Assembly: GCA_025093985.1 (NCBI GenBank)
Contig: JACAAK010000004.1
Span: 682,001 to 746,000 of the forward strand
Direction of reading: 5' to 3'
Source of the DNA: Calvatia gigantea
Lineage: Eukaryota; Basidiomycota; Agaricomycetes; Agaricales; Lycoperdaceae
Length of the DNA stretch: 64,000 bases
Part shown: positions 58,335 through 64,000 of the stretch, one piece after another
Layout: every line of letters begins with the position of its first letter
How positions within the stretch are numbered: position 1 is the first letter of the stretch
The notes under the pieces: generated by a model
Told to the model about the DNA's origin: nothing
What the model saw: the letters and a program-made list of their open reading frames with translations, nothing else
The model's database searches: none
Position numbers and translations under genes: made by a program

Positions 58335-61300
58335 TGGGGCCCTACCCCTCCGACAGCGACATCGATGCCAGCAGTTGTACCACCATCTATACCATCGCTA
58401 CCACCACCACAGATGGCTAGAACAAGACACTTCGGGTGTCATTTCTGCAAAAGTCTTGAGCACCGAATACGAGAGTGCCCACTTGTACCAGAGTATGTAC
58501 GAGCAGGACGATTGCTCATCGTACAAGGAGGGTACCATATTCATGCAGATGGGACACGTATCGAGCGGCACCCAGGAGGCTTCAAGGGAGCTATTGACCA
58601 GAAGTGGGGAGGACCTCTACAAGTACCTACGACTACAACGGCAACACCAACGTCAGTGGCATCTACTCAGGCCTCCTCGTCTACTCCAGCAAATCCGGTG
58701 GCATCTCTCACATCGTATATTGCAGCTGAGGATATTGAGGAAGAAGAAGGTTTTGTATGGGGAGCGATTGCGGAGTTGGAGAGAATGGGGACACAAGGTG
58801 TTGAGGGACAAGGACAAGTTGATGGGATGGCGATGACGAGGGCACAGGCGAAGAAGACGACAGGGAAGGAAGGGAAGTCAGGAGAGGAAAAGAGAGTGGA
58901 GGAGAAGAGTTCAGTCACTCGTCATCAACCGGCGTATCGTTTTGAGTCGAAGCTAGCAGATCCCCACATAGTCGAAGAAATTTATCGGAAGATGCTTAAT
59001 GTTGAAGTCCCAGCAGTTACTGTGAAGGAGTTATTGTCGATAAGTGGAGATCTTCGCAAGCTTGTAGTCGAAAATGCACAAACTCAGAAGGCACCAACAA
59101 CGGATGCAGTAGTCACAGCGATACCGGGGGTGACAGTTGAATTCTCAACTCCACTCCGAGAGGTTGAAGTTGTCGTTAAAGGGAAGGATGGGAAGGCAGT
59201 GATGGAAATGGGGTTGTTGGACGAAGGGTCGGAGATAGTCTTGGTGAGGAAGGATTTGTGCGAGGAGCTGGGGATCACTATCAATCGAGGGAGGAGGATG
59301 GTGATGCAGACGGCGAATGGAGGGAAAGAGGAGTTGGAAGGGTGTGTGGAATGGTTGGAGATCCTCATCGGGGGAGTAAAGACATATGCGCATGCTTTCG
59401 TTGTCAAGTCGGCACCATATCGTCTGTTATTGGGACGACCTTGGCAGCGAGGAGTGAGATTGGGGAAGATAGAAAGAGTGGATGGGAAGGTTGAGGTGGT
59501 GGTGACTGATCCAATGGACGAGGGGAGGCAAACTGTTGTTGGGACGAGGGAGAGGTTGGAAGAGAAAGCTAAAAGAGGATTTATGGTGGTAGGAGGAGAG
59601 TTGGTGTCAGACGAAATCGAGATACACGGAGGAGAAAACCCACTCACGGAGACGATCCTTTCATCAACATTCACATATGATGAAAAAGCTCACTGTCTTG
59701 CATACAAGAAAGTCGCGAATAAAGTACGCCCAGTCCCAGCAACAATGCCGAGCGAGTACCGAATCATCCGAAGGTTCCCAGAAAACCCTCTAGACACCCT
59801 ACCCAGCTTATCGCCACATCCACAACCATTTCAGCCAGGAGTCCGTCTCACCACAGAGCGGATGGAGGCACTAGGATTGTTCGCGAACGACTTCCTGTGG
59901 CCAGAGGAACAGAAGTTGATGGCCCAGGTGTTGATGAACAATGAGAGGGGACTTGCTTGGGACAAAACCGAGAAGGGGAGGTTCCGCGATGACTATTTCG
60001 CACCTGTTAAAATTCCAGTCATCGAACACATACCATGGGCACGAAAATCATTGCCCATACCTCCTGGAATTCGTGACAAAGTCATAACGCTCATTCGGCA
60101 GAAGATCGACTCTGGGGTGTATGAGCCATCCTATAGTTCATATCGTCATCAATGGTTCACAGTGGCGAAAAAGGATGGGAACGTACGCATTGTCCATAAC
60201 CTGACACCACTAAATGCAGTGACGATCAGGGACTCACAAGAACCTCCTCTTGTGTATCTCTATGCAGAGCAGTGTGCGGCGCGAGGAGTATATTCGGGGT
60301 TGGATATGTTTGTGGGGTATGACCACAGGAGTTTGGCGGAGGAATCAAGGGACTTCACGACGTTCGACACACCGTTAGGAACGATGAGGCTGACTGTCTT
60401 GCCACAAGGATGGACAGGATCAGTTGGCATATTTCATAACGATGTTGCTTTCCTTCTTCAAGACGAAACCGACCGTGCACCGAATTTCCTGGATGATATT
60501 ACTCTACTAGGCCCGAAAACACGGTACGAGAAGGGGGATGGTAACTACGAAGTCATTCCCGAAAATCCAGGAATACGGCGGTTTATCTGGGAGCATGCTG
60601 TCGACCTAAATCGAGTCCTACATCGCCTCAAACAAGCAGGAGCGACAGTTTCTGCGAAGAAGTTGCAGTTGTGTCAGCCGGAAATTGTGGTAGTAGGGAG
60701 ACTGTGTACGTACGAGGGGCAGAAGCCAGATGAGTCCACGGTGGAGAAGATTTTGAGGTGGCCGGAGTGTAGGAACATTTCAGAGGTGCGAGGATTTCTG
60801 GGGATGGCAGGAACAGTCAGGAATTGGATACGGTCGTTTGCGGAAATTTGTGATCCATTGAATAAGTTGACAAGGGCAACGAAGGTGGAATTCGAGTGGG
60901 GAGATAAGCAGCGAGAGGCGATGGAAGAGGTGAAGAAACGAGTGGCGAAGTGTGAGGCAATTCGTCCAATCGATCACACACTGCCATTTCCTATAATCCT
61001 ATCAGTCGACACATCGGTAATCGCAGTCGGTTTTATCCTAGCCCAACTCGACGAAGCCCAACGACGACGGCCAGCACGTTTTGGTTCAATCGCATGGAAT
61101 GAGCGAGTTTCACGCTACTCCCAATCCAAGCTTGAATTATATGGCCTGTTTCGTGCACTCAACGCATGCAAGTTGTGGCTAGTTGGAGCAAAGGACTTAA
61201 TCATTGAAGTTGACGCGAAATATATCAAAGGGATGATTAACCGACCTGATATTCACCCGAACGCGGCCATGAATCGATGGATTTCGGCGATATTGATGTT

Positions 61301-62930
61301 TGATTTCAAGTTGGTTCATGTTCCAGGGAGTAGGCATCAAGGTCCGGATGGGTTATCGAGGCGACGGAGAGCTGAGGAGAGTGATGATGACGAAGAGGGA
61401 GAGGAAGAGGCAGAGGATTGGGTGGATACCGAGGTTCTGGGATGTATAGCCTGGGCAGTTGGAGGAGAGAAGGACATAGTGTGGACGTTGGCAGTAGGAA
61501 AAGAGGCGGAGGGAACAGGGAATGGCGAGGGCGCCATTTCAGAAAGAAAGGGGGAGGAAGTAGAGGAAGACACAATTCCGCTCGACATCGACGTGGCCTG
61601 GAAGGATGCAGACATAGAGTTCATTAGGAGGTTTTTGGAGACGATGAAAGTGCCAGAGGGACACACCGATAAGCAACGAAAAGCATTCCTGAAGCGCGCA
61701 ACCAAGTTTTTTGTCAACGGAGGAAAGCTGTGGAGAAGGGACCTGGGAGGACGACACAAGGTGGTAGTGACAGAGCGGAAGACACGCTATCGATTGTTGA
61801 TTGAGTCACATGATCGCCTGGGTCACAAAGGGTTTTTCGCCACTCGACGAACTGTGGCTGACCGATTTTGGTGGCCGTCTCTCGACAAGGATGTCCGTTG
61901 GTTCATCGACTCCTGTCACCAGTGCCAGATTTGGTCAACAGAACATGTTGTTATTCCACCAACCGTTCAGGCTCCAGCACTACTCTTCCAAAAGGCATAC
62001 ATCGACACAATGCACATGCCCCCCTCCCATGGTCACAAGTACATCGTGCAGGCACGCTGCAGCTTAACTGGATGGCCAGAATGGCGCGCGCTCACTCGTG
62101 AAACCGGTCGCACTCTCGGCACATTCATCTTCGAAGAGATCCTCTGCAGATGGGGCGGATTAGAGGAAATCGTGACTGACAACGGATCAGCGTTTGTAGC
62201 GGCACTCGATTGGCTCGCGGAAAAATATCACATTCGACATATCCGAATTTCGGCTTACAACTCACAAGCGAATGGGGTGGTGGAGACAACGCATAGGACA
62301 ATTCGCAATGCACTAGTCAAGGTGTGCAACGGCGACGTTCGAAAATGGTACGAACATGCCCCATATGTCTTTTGGGCAGATCGGGTCACCACACGCAAGT
62401 CCACAGGGCATACGCCCTATTATATGGTCCACGGAGTTGAACCACTCTTACCATTCGACATCTCCGAAGCGATGTTCTTATCACCACCCATCACCCACAA
62501 GGTCTCGGATGTCGATCTCATTGCAATTTGAGCTCGAGCCCTCGAAAAACACGAAGATGATCTCTCTTACATAGCCGGACAAGTCTTTGCAGCACGATTC
62601 AATTCCCTCAAAGACTTCGAGCGACGTTTCGCTAATCGGATCACAGACTACGACTTTGCGCCGGGCTCCCTCGTTCTTGTTCTCAATAAGAAAATCGAGC
62701 CTGATGTCGGTCGAAAATGTAAGCCGCGATATTTCGGTCCGATGGTTGTTGTCAAACGACTCCGGAGCGGAGCTTATATCCTCGCCGAAGTCAACGGAAC
62801 GGTCTCGAAATTAATATTCGCTGCATTCCGCCTTATACCCTACTGTGCTAGGTCACGACATCAGCTACAAGTCACGGAATTCGTGGATCCGAAGGAGTTG
62901 GCAGGATCAGATGGAGAGGACAGGGAGTGA
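58335..62930 (+). pseudogene. Element D pol: zinc knuckle, protease, reverse transcriptase, RNase H, integrase
   Basis: Same phase as gag. Zinc knuckle CHFCKSLEHRIREC; aspartic protease MGLLDEGSEIVLV; reverse transcriptase RIVHNLTPLNAVT, VLPQGWTGS and catalytic FLDDITLLG (FLDD instead of YIDD); RNase H ILSVDTSVIAVGF and YSQSKLELYGL, with GPDGLSRR; integrase zinc domain H..H...CHQC, DDE core (YIDTMHM, VTDNGSAF, ANGVVETTHRTI); and a C-terminal PRYFGPMVV module. TGA at 62529-62531 interrupts the sequence just after DLIAI; the remaining frame runs on to TGA 62928-62930 without indels. The element is otherwise full length. Confidence 0.92.
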
Positions 62931-62960
62931 AGGGGATTTGGCAACTGAGGACAGTTGCTA

Positions 62961-62979
62961 TCAGAAAAAAATGGGCAGG
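62961..62979 (+). other. Element D polypurine tract
   Basis: The purine-rich AGAAAAAAATGGGCAGG lies directly before the 3' LTR, the expected primer site for plus-strand DNA synthesis. Confidence 0.6.
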
Positions 62980-63340
62980 TATAGGGGAGTCAAGACGGCT
63001 ACGCGAGGACGATGCGTAGACGATGGAATTGGTGAGCTCGGAGGAGTTAGGGGTTTCAGTTTGGACTATTCCATTTTTGTTAACTTTCGATCCTTTTCTG
63101 GTTTTTCGATATTGTGTACTATTTACTTGACCCTAATAGTTCCTCAGCTTTCGTAGAATAGTCTAGGAATCTTGTCGAATATTCGCTACGTAGTCTGCAG
63201 TAGTTATAAAAGCCATGGTCATGCCGTAGTTTACAGTTTTCGCTACCTTACACTAACTTACTATTCTCTTGTTTTCGTTACTACCAATAAAATTCGTTCT
63301 CTAATCTCTTTCTCTACGTCTACGAAACTCCCGCCCTACA
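62980..63340 (+). repeat. Element D 3' LTR
   Basis: 361 bp, same limits as 56703-57063; followed by CCAG. Confidence 0.92.
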
Positions 63341-63344
63341 CCAG

Positions 63345-63561
63345 GTAAGCCATAAGAACTGGCCAGCTGCAACCAGAATATGTGAGCATTGTGAGCAGAA
63401 TACTTCAGCATGCTGTTGGGGAGAGTTGACTCAATCAACCCAAGTATGCACATCCAGAGGTTGTTAGCCATACCAATACTGTGGCACTCATCCACAGTTA
63501 TTGGAATTGGAGATCCCGGATGCAACAGATGGGCTGGTAAAGTGGAGGTCGCTACAACCAC
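63345..63561 (-). pseudogene. Element A gag N-terminal part
   Basis: Minus strand from 63561: MVVATSTLPAHLLHPGSPIP, then MCILGLIESTLPNSMLKYSA and FWLQLASSYGLPG, the helical start of a Copia gag (UBN2-like). It joins across element D to PAQVYNEFICAIT at 56698. Only about 14 bases separate the start from the LTR, and no tRNA-Met-like primer site is present there. Confidence 0.75.
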
Positions 63562-63575
63562 AGGGTAATCAGCAT

Positions 63576-63910
63576 TGTAGACAGTAGCTAAGGAATATCG
63601 TAGAGACAGGATGGTAAGAAAGACTTAATTGTCTAAAGTATCTATACATATTACATAGAGCTTATATATCTAATGTCTCTGGTCTGTGTGCCATTCTACC
63701 TATACAGGTGAGATCTTATCTGCCAGTAGCATATACAGAGCATAATGCATACTACACATGTATCTAATAGACCATGTAGCCAGCAACCTAGAGTGTGGTC
63801 TAGTACTGTGTCTGTAGCTCATTATCTCACTTCTAATAGTGAAGTACTTGAGACCCATTTCAGCTGTAAATAGACTGAACCAACATAGTGGTATGGATCA
63901 AGATTCAATA
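63576..63910 (-). repeat. Element A LTR (5' in element orientation)
   Basis: 335 bp, partner of 39128-39462. The end reads CAATA instead of CAACA. Confidence 0.88.
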
Positions 63911-64000
63911 ATAACAAAGCTATGGACATAGTACTAGACCACACTTTAGGTTGCTGACTACATAGTCTATTAGATACATATGTAGTATGTATTATGCTCT
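63911..64000 (+). repeat. Inverted fragment of an A-family LTR at the window edge
   Basis: Reverse-complementing this stretch gives AGAGCATAATACATACTACA, AATAGACTATGTAG and GGTCTAGTACTATGTCCATAG, matching 63735-63820 of the adjacent LTR with transition-type differences. It faces the neighbouring LTR head-to-head and continues beyond the window. Confidence 0.8.

Larger units (their letters stand above)
56703..63340 (+). mobile_element. Gypsy element D, complete, inserted in element A gag
   Basis: 361-bp LTRs (TATAGGGGAG...CCGCCCTACA) with a 4-bp target duplication CCAG (56699-56702 and 63341-63344). Length 6,638 bp, opposite strand to A, B and C. Order gag, protease, reverse transcriptase, RNase H, integrase defines Ty3/Gypsy. 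Only about four LTR differences (all transitions) and no frameshifts were seen, so it is the youngest insertion of the nest. The LTR start TATAGGG has lost the canonical TG in both copies. Confidence 0.93.
39128..63910 (-). mobile_element. Copia element A, interrupted by elements B, C and D
   Basis: Bounded by 335-bp LTRs (39128-39462 and 63576-63910) in the same orientation. Its own length after removing the three insertions is about 6.3 kb, normal for Ty1/copia. Domain order on the minus strand is gag, protease, integrase, reverse transcriptase, RNase H, which defines Copia. No matching target duplication is visible at its outer ends (TACAT left, ATAAC right), and the right flank is an inverted piece of the same LTR family, so the ends may have been rearranged. 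The coding frame carries several stops and lesions. Confidence 0.85.

Noticed and set aside
59084..59674. 196-codon minus-strand frame inside element D
   Set aside because: Antisense shadow of the protease/reverse-transcriptase region, rich in Ser/Pro as expected from the opposite strand.
1..64000. tRNA or rRNA genes, defence islands, secondary-metabolite clusters
   Set aside because: None of their hallmark motifs was seen on either strand.

Overview
The window looks like a filamentous basidiomycete genome, most likely an agaricomycete. Genes are interrupted by many introns of about 48-70 bases with GT(A/G)NGT donors. One gene is a chaperonin subunit with ten exons. Several membrane-protein and GTPase families are of types expanded in agaricomycetes, and the repeats are fungal Copia and Gypsy LTR retrotransposons. 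There is no bacterial-type operon structure, CRISPR array or prophage.

Layout. 1-1,130 (-): 5' part of a G-domain GTPase running off the left edge. 3,371-5,024 (+): a multi-span membrane protein with a one-base frameshift. 5,115-11,030 (-): a tandem cluster of DUF6533-type membrane proteins (here alpha, beta, gamma) plus a truncated gamma copy made by a 2.6-kb tandem duplication. 12,908-16,355 (-): a PMT2-family protein O-mannosyltransferase, head-to-head with an intact CCT2 (TCP-1 beta) gene at 16,737-18,824 (+). From 16.7 to 39.1 kb a [CCT2 -> | <- DUF6533 | spacer] module is repeated about five times. Only the first CCT2 is intact; the others are progressively decayed, mosaic pseudogenes.

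39,128-63,910 is a four-element nest of LTR retrotransposons. Copia element A (minus strand) was hit three times. Copia B (40,723-45,892, TSD CTCTT) and Copia-derived element C (45,918-52,598, TSD AAAAA) landed only about 20 bp apart inside A's reverse transcriptase. Gypsy D (56,703-63,340, TSD CCAG) landed in A's gag. Removing B, C and D makes A's protein sequence continuous across the junctions. LTR differences are almost all transitions and often swap TG for CA at the same site, the footprint expected when a methylated CpG decays on opposite strands. B is one reading frame of about 4.4 kb, broken only by eight nonsense codons and no indels. D is one frame broken only by two TGA codons. C has similar LTRs but a badly decayed interior carrying a ~50-bp minisatellite, so it probably moved as a non-autonomous element.

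The host genes belong to separate housekeeping pathways: secretory-pathway O-mannosylation and cytosolic protein folding. Their only visible link is the shared 381-bp promoter interval. I see no evidence of a new defence or biosynthetic system. The notable content is genome-structural: the decaying CCT2-DUF6533 array, the nested retroelements with strand-resolved CpG decay, and the one-base frameshifts in otherwise well-kept genes. Exon limits were read by eye from splice signals and family motifs.
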